Assembly (NCBI RefSeq): GCF_016107545.1
Contig: NZ_JABASS010000004.1
Location: forward strand, 123,900 to 187,899
Direction of reading: 5' to 3'
From: Psychrobacter namhaensis
Lineage (GTDB): Bacteria > Pseudomonadota > Gammaproteobacteria > Pseudomonadales > Moraxellaceae
Length of the DNA stretch: 64,000 nt
The position numbers and the translations under genes are program-made. A model generated the notes under the pieces. That model was given only the letters and a program-made list of their open reading frames with translations. It searched no databases and had not been told where the DNA came from. Of the stretch, positions 8,641 to 18,065 are shown piece after piece. Position 1 is the stretch's first letter. Every line of letters starts with the position of its first letter.

Positions 8641-8985
8641 ATGAGCCACGCCATCCACTACATTAACCAAAACGGTACAGCACAAGATGCGGGCATTCCG
8701 GCACAGGCTGTTAACATACCCGTGGGCGAGACACTGACTAAAAATACACTCTTAACGACCTTAGCTGACGCCTGTGATTTTCCCAATTATTTCTCACCTA
8801 ACTGGGATGGCGCATGGGACTGCTTAACGGACAGCGCAGTGACGCACCTAACGCTCAACTTATCGACGGTGAAAAATATCAATCACGAAGACTTTAAGGT
8901 CTTTGTAAGCCTTATTGAAGATGCTTACAGAGATTTTGGTAAGCCGCAGCTGTGGGTTATTATGCCGCCTGCGATCAATGGTTAA
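8641..8985 (+). CDS. Barstar-family ribonuclease inhibitor
   Basis: 114-residue cytoplasmic protein of the barstar family, expected to bind and block the active site of the RNase encoded immediately upstream. The segment NWDGAWDCLTD (residues 54-64) aligns with barstar NLDALWDCLTG, so the barnase-contacting D39 of barstar corresponds to D60 here and D35 to D56. An acidic residue also sits near the position of barstar E76 (LIEDAYRD). There is no signal peptide. The ATG at 8641 lies one base after the RNase stop, implying translational coupling. An in-frame TTG 42 bases upstream lies inside the RNase gene and is less likely. Family and pairing are clear; binding to this RNase is inference. Confidence 0.9.
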   Translation: MSHAIHYINQNGTAQDAGIPAQAVNIPVGETLTKNTLLTTLADACDFPNYFSPNWDGAWDCLTDSAVTHLTLNLSTVKNINHEDFKVFVSLIEDAYRDFGKPQLWVIMPPAING

Positions 8986-9036
8986 CCCTACAGATAGCGG
9001 TTAAATAGGTGAGGCTTAATCGCTAGTCATGACACC

Positions 9037-9080
9037 AACCTGAATTCGAGATAAAACCATATTTATCCCGAATTTGGGTT
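9037..9080. repeat. Imperfect inverted repeat between the barstar gene and gltS
   Basis: Two 18-base arms (9037-9054 and 9063-9080) match at 15 positions around an 8-base spacer and contain GAATTCG and CGAATT. The right arm is followed by a weak T-rich stretch. It could terminate the RNase/inhibitor transcript or regulate gltS, which begins 29 bases later. Confidence 0.6.
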
Positions 9081-9108
9081 CATTTATTTGTATAGAAAGG
9101 ATTAATAT

Positions 9109-10383
9109 ATGGAAATTACCTTAAACGGCTATTACACGCTGATACTGGCCACTTTAGTGCTGCTGCTTGGGCGCGTTTTGGTAAAAAGAATTAAGTTCTT
9201 AGAAGACTTTAATATCCCAGAGCCTGTGGCCGGCGGCTTGGTTGCCGCGATTGTAGTTTATATTCTCAATATCGTTTGGGGATATAGCTTTAACTTTCAC
9301 CAAGGATTGCAGACAGCCACCATGCTGATGTTCTTTGCCTCTATTGGTTTAAGCGCTGATTTTAGTCGATTAAAAGCGGGTGGAACGCCGTTATTGATTT
9401 TTACCATCGTCGTATCCGTGTTTATTATTTTGCAAGACATCGTTGGTGTGGCGATGGCGAGCGCATTGGGACTTGATCCCCTACTTGGTCTTGTGACAGG
9501 CTCTATCGCTCTGACCGGTGGTCACGGTACGGCTGGTGCATGGGGCATCACCCTAGAACAAGAATATGGGGTGGTCGGTGCAACGACGCTTGGTATCGCA
9601 GTGGCCACTTATGGTTTGGTCGCTGGCGGTATCGTGGGCGGTCCTGTGGCACGTCGCTTGATTCAAAGACTGGGGCTAAAACCTACCCTTGCCAACCCCA
9701 ATCCCAGTGACATCGAAAAAGTGGCGGGCGCACAATCACTTTATAGCACCAAGCATGACGAAGACTCAGCGCACAGCAATAAAGAAATTTTTGAAAGACC
9801 GGATAGTATGCGCTTTATCACCGCCTCCTCTACCATTGAGACGTTGGCCCTGTTTGCAGCCGCACTGGCTTTTGCCGATGTGATGACAATTGTCGCCCAA
9901 GACACATGGTTTGAGCTGCCTACTTTCGTTTGGGCACTGGCAGGTGGCGTCATTATTCGTAACGTCTTAACCATTGTGTTCAATTTTGATATGTTTGATC
10001 GCTCGATTGATGTGTTTGGCAACGCCTCTTTGAGTCTGTTTTTAGCAATGGCACTACTGTCCTTAAAGCTATGGCAGCTGACTGATTTGGCAGGTCCTGT
10101 ACTCGTTATCTTATTGGTACAGACCGTCATTATGATCATTTACGTCTACTTTATCACCTTTAAAGTCATGGGCAAAGACTATGATGCAGCTGTGTTATCA
10201 GGAGGCCATTGCGGTTTTGGGATGGGCGCCACGCCAACGGCGATTGCCAATATGCAGGCAGTCACAGATCGCTATCTGCCCTCGCCTAAGGCGTTTTTAA
10301 TTGTGCCCATGGTTGGTGCCTTCTTCGTTGATATCGTCAACGCCACGGTATTGCAGATATTTACCAAGCTGCCCTTTATGTAA
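9109..10383 (+). CDS. gltS: Sodium/glutamate symporter
   Basis: Inner-membrane Na+-dependent glutamate importer of the GltS (ESS) family; 424 residues, close to the usual about 400. Landmarks are the N-terminal LKRIKFLEDFNIPEPVAGGL-like segment, the first-half loop TGGHGTAGAWG and the matching second-half loop SGGHCGFGMGATPTAIANM. These two re-entrant loops of the inverted repeat are characteristic. About ten hydrophobic spans are visible, with a hydrophilic central loop at about residues 185-235. The ATG at 9109 follows AAGGATTAATAT. It is a single gene, closed by a terminator. Confidence 0.95.
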   Translation: MEITLNGYYTLILATLVLLLGRVLVKRIKFLEDFNIPEPVAGGLVAAIVVYILNIVWGYSFNFHQGLQTATMLMFFASIGLSADFSRLKAGGTPLLIFTIVVSVFIILQDIVGVAMASALGLDPLLGLVTGSIALTGGHGTAGAWGITLEQEYGVVGATTLGIAVATYGLVAGGIVGGPVARRLIQRLGLKPTLANPNPSDIEKVAGAQSLYSTKHDEDSAHSNKEIFERPDSMRFITASSTIETLALFAAALAFADVMTIVAQDTWFELPTFVWALAGGVIIRNVLTIVFNFDMFDRSIDVFGNASLSLFLAMALLSLKLWQLTDLAGPVLVILLVQTVIMIIYVYFITFKVMGKDYDAAVLSGGHCGFGMGATPTAIANMQAVTDRYLPSPKAFLIVPMVGAFFVDIVNATVLQIFTKLPFM

Positions 10384-10423
10384 GAATAATCAACCTTATC
10401 TCAGCTCAGTTAAATAACATAAG

Positions 10424-10456
10424 CCCCAATTATATTATAAATAATTGGGGTTTTTA
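10424..10456 (+). terminator. Terminator after gltS
   Basis: Perfect 10-base-pair stem CCCCAATTAT / ATAATTGGGG with a 7-base loop and five T after it. Confidence 0.9.
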
Positions 10457-10579
10457 TTTGGCGCGGCTTCTTAGTTAAAAATTTGGGTACAAACCGCTGC
10501 GTCCTAGTTACGCAATTGATAATGACATAAAAGCCGGTAAGCGTTATCAATATTGTAGTCAAAGATATTGGGACGTACT

Positions 10580-11278
10580 ATGTTAATTTTCGCAGTTATT
10601 ATCGTGGTCTCAGGCGCACTTGTCATAGGCGCGCTTTGGGGACTATATGGCCGTTTACCTAGCTGGTTAGAGGGTAATTTACTGGCTATCGCGGGTGGCG
10701 CGCTGATGATATCAGTGGTGATTGAGTTGGTACAACCAGCCTTGAGTGGCAGTGGGATTTGGATAACAGCGGCATTCACTTTACTGGGCGCTTTGGTGTT
10801 TGCTGGGATTGATTATCTGATCGATGAAAAACTCAATTCGGATAGTGGCGCCGGGTTGTTGGCGGCCATTACTCTTGATGGTGTGCCTGAAAACCTAGCA
10901 CTAGGCGTGTCCTTACTAAGCGGAAATGTGATGCAAGTGGCAGCTTTAGCTGGCTCTATTTTGTTATCCAACCTGCCAGAGGCGGCAGGCGGTGCCAAAG
11001 AAATGCGCAAAAACGGTAACAGCAATAAAAAAGTGCTCATGCTTTGGATCGGTGCGGCTGTTTTATTATCGCTGGCCGCCATCTTAGGTAAAATGCTGCT
11101 CAAGGGTGTGAGTGAGTCCGTTATTAGCGCTATCGATTGCTTCGCCGCTGGTGCTGTCATTGCTTCGCTTGCGACTGAAGTGTTTCCTACTGCTTTTAAA
11201 CGTGGCAACCATTGGGCGGGTATCAGTGCTACCATTGGTCTGATCTTAGCGTTGGGCTTAAGCCAGCTTGGAGGCTAG
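10580..11278 (+). CDS. ZIP-family-like membrane transporter with altered metal motif
   Basis: 232-residue integral membrane protein with about seven or eight hydrophobic spans, resembling the ZIP/ZupT group of divalent-metal transporters. Resemblance is strongest at LDGVPENLALGVSL and the following LLSNLPEAAGGA, which sit where ZIP proteins carry HNxPEG motifs in spans 4 and 5. Both canonical histidines are missing and PEG is changed to PEN and PEA, so metal specificity, or even metal transport, is uncertain. I start it at the ATG at 10580, preceded by GGGA six bases upstream; a TTG 12 bases earlier is in frame. It stands alone between two terminators. Confidence 0.72.
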   Translation: MLIFAVIIVVSGALVIGALWGLYGRLPSWLEGNLLAIAGGALMISVVIELVQPALSGSGIWITAAFTLLGALVFAGIDYLIDEKLNSDSGAGLLAAITLDGVPENLALGVSLLSGNVMQVAALAGSILLSNLPEAAGGAKEMRKNGNSNKKVLMLWIGAAVLLSLAAILGKMLLKGVSESVISAIDCFAAGAVIASLATEVFPTAFKRGNHWAGISATIGLILALGLSQLGG

Positions 11279-11296
11279 GGTTTTAAAAGTATGGAT

Positions 11297-11334
11297 AAAA
11301 AAACCGCCTAGCCATTGAGCTAAGCGGTTTTTTT
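11297..11334. terminator. Bidirectional terminator between ZIP-like gene and glyA
   Basis: A run of A, the stem ACCGCcTAGC / GCTAaGCGGT with one mismatch and a short loop, then a run of T. The two genes converge here, so it serves both. Confidence 0.9.
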
Positions 11335-11360
11335 AATGCTAAATCAGTACAGATTTAAGA

Positions 11361-12617
11361 TTACTGATTTTTTTCGTAAACGGGCAGCTCTTTACAAATC
11401 GCTTCTACTTTACTGCGTACTTCGTCAGCCACTTTTTCATCGCCACGGCTGTCTAGCACGTCACAGATCCAACCTGCCAAATCACCTGCTTGCGCTTCAT
11501 TGAAGCCGCGTGTGGTGATCGCTGGCGTACCAATACGAATACCAGAGGTCACAAATGGAGATTTTGGATCATTTGGTACCGCGTTTTTGTTGACCGTGAT
11601 GTGGGCATCACCAAGCCATTTGTCGGCTTCTTTACCGGTCATTTCTTGCTTCACTAAACTGATCAGCATGAGATGGTTTTCAGTGCCACCAGAGATGATT
11701 TCATAACCGCGATCTTGGATGACTTTTGCCATGGCTTGCGCGTTTTTCACCACTTGCTGCTGGTACGTTTTGAAGTTGTCTTCTAGCGCTTCTTTGAAGC
11801 AAACCGCTTTTGCCGCGATGACATGCATGAGCGGGCCACCTTGATTGCCTGGGAATACGGCAGAATTGAGCTTTTTGGCCAGCTTTTCATCACGCGATAA
11901 GATCATACCTGAGCGTGGTCCACGTAGGGTTTTGTGCGTCGTCGTGGTCACAACATCAGCGAACGGTACGGGGCTTGGGTAAACGCCGCCAGCGATAAGA
12001 CCCGCCACATGCGCCATGTCGACCAGCAAGTATGCACCCACGTCGTCAGCGATCTCACGGAAACGCTGCCAATCCACCACTTGTGAATACGCTGAGAAAC
12101 CCGCAATAATCATTTTAGGCTTGTGCTCTTTTGCCAAACGCTCAACTTCATCATAGTCAATAAGACCAGTGCCCTCTACCAAGCCGTACTGTACGGCATT
12201 GTAGTTCAGGCCTGAGAAATTAATATGCGCACCATGGGTCAAGTGACCACCAGCATCTAGGCTCATGCCAAGTACCGTGTCGTTTGCTTCTAGTAATGCT
12301 AAAAATACCGCAGAGTTTGCTTGGCTACCTGAATGCGGCTGAACGTTAACGTACTCCGCACCAAACAATTCTTTTGCACGGTCAATGGCCAACTGCTCAA
12401 CGACATCAACATGCTCACAACCACCATAATAACGCTTACCAGGATAGCCTTCTGCATATTTGTTGGTCAGGTCAGTGCCTTGCGCTTCCATTACCGCTTG
12501 TGAGCAGTAGTTTTCTGATGCAATCAGTTCAATATGGTTTTCTTGACGAACGCTTTCAGCAGCCATCGCTTCAGCAAGTACAGGATCAAAATCTTTGATA
12601 GAAATATCTTTAAACAT
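11361..12617 (-). CDS. glyA: Serine hydroxymethyltransferase
   Basis: PLP enzyme interconverting serine and glycine while charging tetrahydrofolate with a one-carbon unit; cytoplasmic. It has 418 residues, the standard length. Landmarks are [50 protein letters not shown] and [14 protein letters not shown] with the PLP-binding lysine at 229, as in the E. coli enzyme. The C-terminal [15 protein letters not shown] is also typical. The ATG at 12617 has AGGATATTACT upstream. It is a single-gene unit; no riboswitch structure was recognised in its leader. Confidence 0.97.
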   Translation of the reverse strand: MFKDISIKDFDPVLAEAMAAESVRQENHIELIASENYCSQAVMEAQGTDLTNKYAEGYPGKRYYGGCEHVDVVEQLAIDRAKELFGAEYVNVQPHSGSQANSAVFLALLEANDTVLGMSLDAGGHLTHGAHINFSGLNYNAVQYGLVEGTGLIDYDEVERLAKEHKPKMIIAGFSAYSQVVDWQRFREIADDVGAYLLVDMAHVAGLIAGGVYPSPVPFADVVTTTTHKTLRGPRSGMILSRDEKLAKKLNSAVFPGNQGGPLMHVIAAKAVCFKEALEDNFKTYQQQVVKNAQAMAKVIQDRGYEIISGGTENHLMLISLVKQEMTGKEADKWLGDAHITVNKNAVPNDPKSPFVTSGIRIGTPAITTRGFNEAQAGDLAGWICDVLDSRGDEKVADEVRSKVEAICKELPVYEKNQ

Positions 12618-13079
12618 AGTAATATCCTAGGTAGTGATTGTTATAAAAAACTGTCATTGAAAAAGTGTCATTGAAAAGAAGCTGATAGCCTGTCCACAAT
12701 AAAACGAATACAGTGCAATGTCGCTTAAAGTACGGTTGGCACTTTTATACTCGGTCTTATGGTGATTAAATTATTGTGAATGGTGTCTATTAGCAAAAAT
12801 AAGTAGCAGTAGGCCTGAGCAATTAGCCTGTCAGTAACTTGTCCCTTTCGGCAATAAAGACGACACGCGCTTGCATCGAAATCATCGCTAAAGATTAAGT
12901 GTAACATGAAAATTTGTGGAGCGAGCGCAAAAAAACCTCACCCTAAGCTGAGTAGATTAAATGGCCGTATCACACAGATAAATAGCCAATAAAATAAGTG
13001 ATTTACCCATTTTTACTGAGCAACTTTATCTGCTTTATAACCACGGTTTCACCATAATTTTTTGTCAAACATACATTGA
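12618..13079. other. Intergenic region between glyA and ubiC
   Basis: About 460 bases holding the glyA promoter and leader and, at 12929-12954, a weak terminator-like site for the ubiC unit. I looked for glycine-riboswitch-like features and saw none. No coding region is supported. Confidence 0.4.
12929..12954 (-). terminator. Possible terminator of the ubiC unit
   Basis: Reading leftward, a short imperfect stem (CTCAGC with GGTGAG) is followed by seven T. The stem is weak, but position about 130 bases after the ubiC stop and the T run are suggestive. Confidence 0.45.
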
Positions 13080-13583
13080 TCAAGCACGCTCAGACAGAAA
13101 TGCCGGTAAAAACACTTCACTAATCAGCAGCTTGCGGCCGTACCAGTCATAACGCGTTTGCCGTTGCCAGCCATCAGCAGTGAGCTGAATAAAACGTTGA
13201 TTGGGCAGCGTACGACTGCGCTTAAACAACACATAGCCGATGGGCACGCCCTTGAGCTGCTGCAGTCGACGCGCGCGTCCTGTCAGACTCGGTAGCGGAA
13301 AGATACTCTGCGCCTGCACCCACGGCCGCTCATCATTGCCATACAGTTGTACCTCACGCACCCAAGCCAACATAGGACGATTCAGCATGGTGCCTTGTAC
13401 CCCCAGTTGCTTTTTTTGCGTTACCGACAAGGGTCGATACCCTTCAAAGCTGCGTTTTACGCGCAGCGGCTGCCCTGCTTTAACCTCTAGCATGGCAGTC
13501 AGCGAGCCTTTAGCATTGAGCCATGATACTAACTCGTTGGGAGGTGACAGATGGGTAGAACAAGAAAAATGATGGTGGGTCAT
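13080..13583 (-). CDS. ubiC: Chorismate lyase (chorismate--pyruvate lyase)
   Basis: Converts chorismate to 4-hydroxybenzoate and pyruvate, the first committed step of ubiquinone synthesis; cytoplasmic. It has 167 residues, the usual size. Recognised from the UbiC pattern: an early WL segment, the basic VREVQLYG strand, the WVQAQSIFPLPSL stretch (compare W-ARS-IP in the family), GVPIGYVLFKR, and the terminal RYDWYGRKLLISEVFLP, whose glutamate matches the active-site glutamate near the end of E. coli UbiC. The ATG is at 13583. It lies 39 bases downstream of the FemAB-like gene and is probably co-transcribed with it. ubiA is not adjacent. Confidence 0.85.
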   Translation of the reverse strand: MTHHHFSCSTHLSPPNELVSWLNAKGSLTAMLEVKAGQPLRVKRSFEGYRPLSVTQKKQLGVQGTMLNRPMLAWVREVQLYGNDERPWVQAQSIFPLPSLTGRARRLQQLKGVPIGYVLFKRSRTLPNQRFIQLTADGWQRQTRYDWYGRKLLISEVFLPAFLSERA

Positions 13584-13622
13584 AGTGTATGGCTAGAAGG
13601 CAGTTATTGAGAACAAATAGGA

Positions 13623-14987
13623 TTAATAGTTGTGATTAAAATCTGGCATATTGTCCGCATTAAACGGCAAAGCCGCAAACGCTTGCTGACGATATTGCGC
13701 CATATACAACCGATCTTTGGTACAAAAGTCACGAATCGCTGGTACAAAACGCGGATCATAAATACGGTGGATAGAGTGGGTGGTGGTGGGAATAAAACCG
13801 CGAACCAGCTTATGCTCCCCTTGTGTCCCCGGATCAAAAGACGTCAAGCCTTGCTCGATGGCAAACTCAAGCCCTTGATAATAGCACAGCTCAAAGTGCA
13901 AACTGTCGTACTCACCAAGCGCACCCCAGTAGCGACCGTATAAAGTGGCCGTATCACTACCACTGTCGCTATTAGGGTTATCATACAAGAACAAACTACT
14001 GGCAATAATTTCACCACTCGCATCGAGCGCTTGTGCCAACATAAGGTACGTAGGCAGTGTCGCTGCCAAGGCCTTAAAAAACTCTATTGTTAGATAAGGC
14101 TGCTGCCCACGCACGGCATACGTCATCACATAACAGTGATAAAAAGCGTTCCAGTCCTCATCGGTGATGGCATCACCGCATTTGCGCTGGCAGGTGATAC
14201 CTTGCTCAGCGACCTTGCGACGCTCAGCACGAATGGTTTTGCGCTTTTTGGCTTTTAGCGTCAGCAAAAACGCCTCGAAGTCTGCAAAAGGCTGACTGTC
14301 ATTGAGTAGATCTTTATTCTGCCATAAAAACTGACAGCCCTGCCGCTCAAGTATCGGCATATCGATAGGTGCTGACTCTAGCTCGTTATCTTGGGCGGCT
14401 ATCACCTGCTCTATGTCAATATCAGTTGGCATGGAGGTGGTCGCAATAGCAGCCAGCTCAGGCGTGACAAACAGCCCATGCCAGCTCGACGCCCCCACTT
14501 GCTGGGCAACATCATCGATACCCGCGATGGCTGTTTTTACAATATTCTCAGTTAAGGTCTCGCCTTTTGCCAACCAAAAACGCTGACCAGTAATGGGTGT
14601 GTAAGGCACGCTCGTAACCAGCCGAGGATAATAGTCGACACCATATCGCGCATAGGCTTCTGCCCACGCATGGTCAAACACAAACTCACCGCGATGGTGA
14701 CCTTTGATAAACACAGGCAGCACCGCAATAGGATGCGTTATGGTTGGCGCAGCTTGACTTGCCGCCGTATTTTTTTCACTGTTTTCACCGTGATCTATCG
14801 AGCCATCTTTGGCACGGTATACCAAAATAAATATCGGTAACCAGCCTGCCTGCTCGCCAATTGCGCCCGTGTCAATCAATGCTTGCCAAAATGCAAACGA
14901 CATAAACGGCGTGTCTGGTGTTTGCCAGTCTGTTTGTCCCTGCCAACTGGTGTCATTCATCAGCGCGTACTTTAAATTCATACTCAT
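13623..14987 (-). CDS. FemAB/GNAT-like acyltransferase (DUF482 family)
   Basis: A soluble protein of about 454 residues resembling the family formerly called DUF482 (peptidogalycan biosynthesis/recognition, GNAT-fold, FemAB-like). Visible hallmarks are MSFAFWQALIDTGAIGEQAGW near the N-terminus, a KKRKTIRAERRKV basic stretch before the second half, YARYGVDYYPRLVTSVPYTPITG, YWGALGEYDSLHFELCYYQG and FDPGTQGEHKLVRGFIPTTTHS. These match that family well. Its biochemical role is not established to my knowledge; an acyl or aminoacyl transfer is inferred from the fold. Start choices are GTG 14993, ATG 14987 and ATG 14981, none with a good ribosome-binding site. ubiC follows by 39 bases. Confidence 0.82.
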   Translation of the reverse strand: MSMNLKYALMNDTSWQGQTDWQTPDTPFMSFAFWQALIDTGAIGEQAGWLPIFILVYRAKDGSIDHGENSEKNTAASQAAPTITHPIAVLPVFIKGHHRGEFVFDHAWAEAYARYGVDYYPRLVTSVPYTPITGQRFWLAKGETLTENIVKTAIAGIDDVAQQVGASSWHGLFVTPELAAIATTSMPTDIDIEQVIAAQDNELESAPIDMPILERQGCQFLWQNKDLLNDSQPFADFEAFLLTLKAKKRKTIRAERRKVAEQGITCQRKCGDAITDEDWNAFYHCYVMTYAVRGQQPYLTIEFFKALAATLPTYLMLAQALDASGEIIASSLFLYDNPNSDSGSDTATLYGRYWGALGEYDSLHFELCYYQGLEFAIEQGLTSFDPGTQGEHKLVRGFIPTTTHSIHRIYDPRFVPAIRDFCTKDRLYMAQYRQQAFAALPFNADNMPDFNHNY

Positions 14988-15096
14988 CGTCACTATAACC
15001 GCTGTATATTTATCGTTAATCTGTCTACTAGTGACTTAGCCTAGCAAATTTTTGCTAACTTGCTGTCACAATTTGCAAAAATTTTCTATCTCCCAC

Positions 15097-15133
15097 AAAA
15101 AACCACCTACAGTAATATAGGTGGCTATTTTTT
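15097..15133. terminator. Bidirectional-looking terminator with no adjacent gene
   Basis: Stem CCACCTA (15103-15109) / TAGGTGG (15118-15124), with six A before it and TATTTTTTAT after it. Leftward it reads stem then TTTTTT; rightward stem then CTATTTTTT. The rightward gene starts 470 bases later and the leftward gene begins 110 bases away heading away from it, so neither neighbour ends here. Confidence 0.7.
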
Positions 15134-15328
15134 ATAATAGTGCGACTGTCCTACTGTTTTTCTCAATGTAAATGCCAAGGAAAAGGCAGTAGTTGTGTGG
15201 AAAAGATGATATCGAAGCGGATGACTGGTAGAATAAGGTTGTTATTAGCTTAATATAATTCAGATACATAGGATATGAGCGAAAACAGTATACTTAGTTC
15301 ATGATACAAGATTGACATCGTAGCGGAA

Positions 15329-15348
15329 TTATAGTGGATTGACTATAA
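15329..15348. repeat. Short inverted repeat with TATAAT-like arms
   Basis: TTATAGT and ACTATAA flank a 6-base spacer. Each arm contains or abuts a good -10 hexamer on its own strand, so this may be a pair of overlapping promoters or an operator for the region. Confidence 0.45.
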
Positions 15349-15600
15349 TATACCGTCAGCACCTTACTTTCAGGCAGTTTTACGCAGACAGTCAAAGTGC
15401 CGTCTTGAAGTGCCATTTTAATAACTGTTAACCCACGTTAGCAAAAGAAAGACTTTTAGTAGCCTCAAACGTTTAAGAGACTACATGTGATGAACTTGAT
15501 CTAACCATATAGTTCGCTATAGCACAGTATGATCTAACGATACTTAGCATTATATTTGAGCTTTATTATTCACCACAGCCTATAGGAATACCCTACTAAC

Positions 15601-17820
15601 ATGTCAAAAATTATTTATACAAAAACTGACGAAGCCCCAGCGCTAGCGACGCTATCCTTTTTACCTATTGTTAAAGCGTTTACACAAACAGCAGGCGTCT
15701 CTGTGGAGACCAGTGATATCTCTGTCGCCGCGCGCGTGTTGGCCGAATTCCCTGAGTACTTAACGGAAGAGCAGCGTGTACCTGACAACTTAGCTGAGCT
15801 AGGTCGTCTAACGCAAGATCCAAACACCAATATCATTAAACTGCCTAATATCAGTGCCTCAGTACAGCAGTTGAAAGCGGCCATTAAAGAGTTACAAAGC
15901 AAAGGCTACGCCATCCCTAACTTTCCAGAAGATCCAAAAACTGATGAAGAAAAAGCCATTCGTCAGCGTTATGGTAAGAGTTTAGGCAGTTCGGTTAACC
16001 CTGTTTTGCGCGAAGGTAACTCAGACCGCCGTGCACCAAAGGCGGTTAAGAACTTTGCACGCAAACACCCGCACTCTATGGGCGAGTGGAAGCAGTGGTC
16101 AAGCACCCACGTATCGCACATGCACAGTGGCGATTTTTACGATGGCGAGCAGTCGATCACTTTAGACAAAGCTCGTACCGTACGTATGGAGCTGTTAACT
16201 GATGATGGGGCTACCAAAGTCTTAAAGCCAGAGATCGCTTTGTTAGACAAAGAAGTCATCGATCTTATGTTCATGAGCAAAAAATCGCTGCTTGAATTTT
16301 ATGAGCAAGAAATGGAAGACTGCCGCGAAGCCGGTATCTTGTTTTCACTACACGTAAAAGCCACCATGATGAAGGTGTCACACCCTATCGTATTTGGCCA
16401 CGCCGTCAGAATCTACTACAAAGATGCGTTTGAAAAACACGGCGCTTTCTTTGATGAACTAGGCATCAACGTCAACAACGGCATGGCGGATCTGTACGAC
16501 AAAATCTCTACCCTTCCAGCATCAAAGCGTGAAGAGATTGAACAAGATTTGCATGCTTGCCAAGAGCATCGTCCACGTCTTGCGATGGTTGACTCTTCAA
16601 AAGGTATCACCAACTTCCATTCACCAAGTGACGTGATCGTCGATGCCTCTATGCCAGCCATGATCCGTTCAGGCGGTAAAATGTGGGGCGCGGATGGCAA
16701 AATGTATGACTGTAAAGCGGTCATGCCAGAGTCTACCTTTGCCCGTATCTATCAAGAAATGATTAACTTCTGCAAATGGCATGGCAACTTTGATCCAACC
16801 ACCATGGGCACCGTGCCTAACGTGGGCTTAATGGCACAAAAAGCAGAAGAGTATGGCTCGCACGATAAAACCTTTGAATCTAGCGATGCAGGTATCGCTC
16901 GTATTGTCGACGTTGAGACGGGCGAAGTATTGCTTGAGCAGCGTGTTGAAGAGGGTGACATCTGGCGCATGTGTCAGACCAAAGACTTGCCGATCCAAGA
17001 TTGGGTAAAACTGGCCGTTAGCCGCGCTCGCGAATCAGATACGCCGGTCATCTTTTGGTTAGATCCGTACCGTCCACATGAGAATGAGTTGATCAAAAAA
17101 GTTAAAACTTACTTAAAAGATCACGACACAACTGGCCTACACATTGAAATCATGTCTCAGGTGCGCGCCATGCGTTATACGTTGGAGCGTGTCGCTCGTG
17201 GCCTAGATACCATCTCTGCAACGGGTAACATCTTACGCGACTACCTAACTGACTTGTTCCCAATTCTAGAGTTAGGCACCAGCGCTAAAATGCTATCAGT
17301 GGTCCCTCTAATGAAAGGCGGCGGTTTGTTTGAGACAGGCGCTGGTGGTTCTGCACCAAAGCATGTGGAGCAGCTGGTAGAAGAAAACCACTTACGTTGG
17401 GATTCATTGGGTGAGTTTTTAGCCTTGACCGTGTCTTTGGAGCATTTGGCCAAGAACGACAACAATGCTAAAGCTAAAGTACTGGCTGATACCCTTGATA
17501 AGGCGACAGAAAAACTGTTGCTGAATGACAAATCGCCCTCACGCAAAACTGGTGAGTTAGATAACCGTGGCAGTCATTTCTATCTGTCTATGTACTGGGC
17601 AAAAGAGCTGGCGGCGCAAGATCAAGACGCTGATCTAAAAGCAAAATTCACACCGCTTGCGCAAACGCTTGAAGACAATGAAGCGGCAATCGTCAAAGAG
17701 TTGAATGAGGCTCAAGGCAAATCGGTAGATATCAAAGGCTACTACTACGCTGATGAAAAGTTGGCTGAGCAAGTCATGCGTCCAAGCACCTTATTCAATG
17801 AAGCATTAGCCTCGTTGTAA
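15601..17820 (+). CDS. icd: Isocitrate dehydrogenase (NADP+), monomeric type
   Basis: Oxidative decarboxylation of isocitrate to 2-oxoglutarate with NADP+ in the TCA cycle. It has 739 residues, the standard size of the monomeric class (about 740), which is unrelated in length to the dimeric enzyme. Family landmarks are [20 protein letters not shown] at the N-terminus, [39 protein letters not shown] [43 protein letters not shown] and [19 protein letters not shown]. The start ATG has AGGAATACCC upstream. The monomeric isozyme is well known from cold-adapted Colwellia and Psychrobacter relatives and from Azotobacter. It converges with the dimeric icd gene. Confidence 0.96.
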   Translation: MSKIIYTKTDEAPALATLSFLPIVKAFTQTAGVSVETSDISVAARVLAEFPEYLTEEQRVPDNLAELGRLTQDPNTNIIKLPNISASVQQLKAAIKELQSKGYAIPNFPEDPKTDEEKAIRQRYGKSLGSSVNPVLREGNSDRRAPKAVKNFARKHPHSMGEWKQWSSTHVSHMHSGDFYDGEQSITLDKARTVRMELLTDDGATKVLKPEIALLDKEVIDLMFMSKKSLLEFYEQEMEDCREAGILFSLHVKATMMKVSHPIVFGHAVRIYYKDAFEKHGAFFDELGINVNNGMADLYDKISTLPASKREEIEQDLHACQEHRPRLAMVDSSKGITNFHSPSDVIVDASMPAMIRSGGKMWGADGKMYDCKAVMPESTFARIYQEMINFCKWHGNFDPTTMGTVPNVGLMAQKAEEYGSHDKTFESSDAGIARIVDVETGEVLLEQRVEEGDIWRMCQTKDLPIQDWVKLAVSRARESDTPVIFWLDPYRPHENELIKKVKTYLKDHDTTGLHIEIMSQVRAMRYTLERVARGLDTISATGNILRDYLTDLFPILELGTSAKMLSVVPLMKGGGLFETGAGGSAPKHVEQLVEENHLRWDSLGEFLALTVSLEHLAKNDNNAKAKVLADTLDKATEKLLLNDKSPSRKTGELDNRGSHFYLSMYWAKELAAQDQDADLKAKFTPLAQTLEDNEAAIVKELNEAQGKSVDIKGYYYADEKLAEQVMRPSTLFNEALASL

Positions 17821-17887
17821 TGAGCTTAGGAGCTGGGCTTAAGACGCTATTTACCAAAGGCTTTTGAGTCCGCTTAATAAAGCATAG

Positions 17888-17928
17888 AAAACGCCCCTTA
17901 GATCTAAGATCTTTGGGGTGTTTTTTTG
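17888..17928 (+). terminator. Terminator after monomeric icd
   Basis: Stem ACGCCCC / GGGGTGT with a nested AGATC / GATCT, then seven T. Confidence 0.85.
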
Positions 17929-17973
17929 CATCTCAAAAAATAAACAACACCCTAAATCATGATAAAACACCCA

Positions 17974-18004
17974 TAAAAAAACCGTCTACTTTATGGCAGA
18001 CGGC
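17974..18004 (-). terminator. Terminator after dimeric icd
   Basis: Leftward, stem CCGTCT / AGACGG with a 10-base loop followed by seven T; it lies 60 bases after the stop of the leftward icd gene. Confidence 0.85.
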
Positions 18005-18065
18005 TCCTTTTCAACTGACTTTACAGTCTCATCATTAGAACTAGGCTACATAAGTACTCAGCTAT

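Larger units (their letters stand above)
14988..15600. other. Gene-free region upstream of the monomeric icd gene
   Basis: About 610 bases without a supported protein gene. It contains a strong terminator at 15097-15133 that no annotated gene explains and an inverted repeat at 15329-15348, and must hold the promoter of the gene at 15601. A small RNA is possible. Confidence 0.5.

Noticed and set aside
12725..12907. Open frame of 60 codons upstream of glyA on the minus strand
   Set aside because: It overlaps the expected glyA promoter region, lacks a ribosome-binding site and resembles nothing known.
12618..13079. Glycine or other riboswitch in the glyA leader
   Set aside because: None of the conserved core sequences was recognised on reading either strand.
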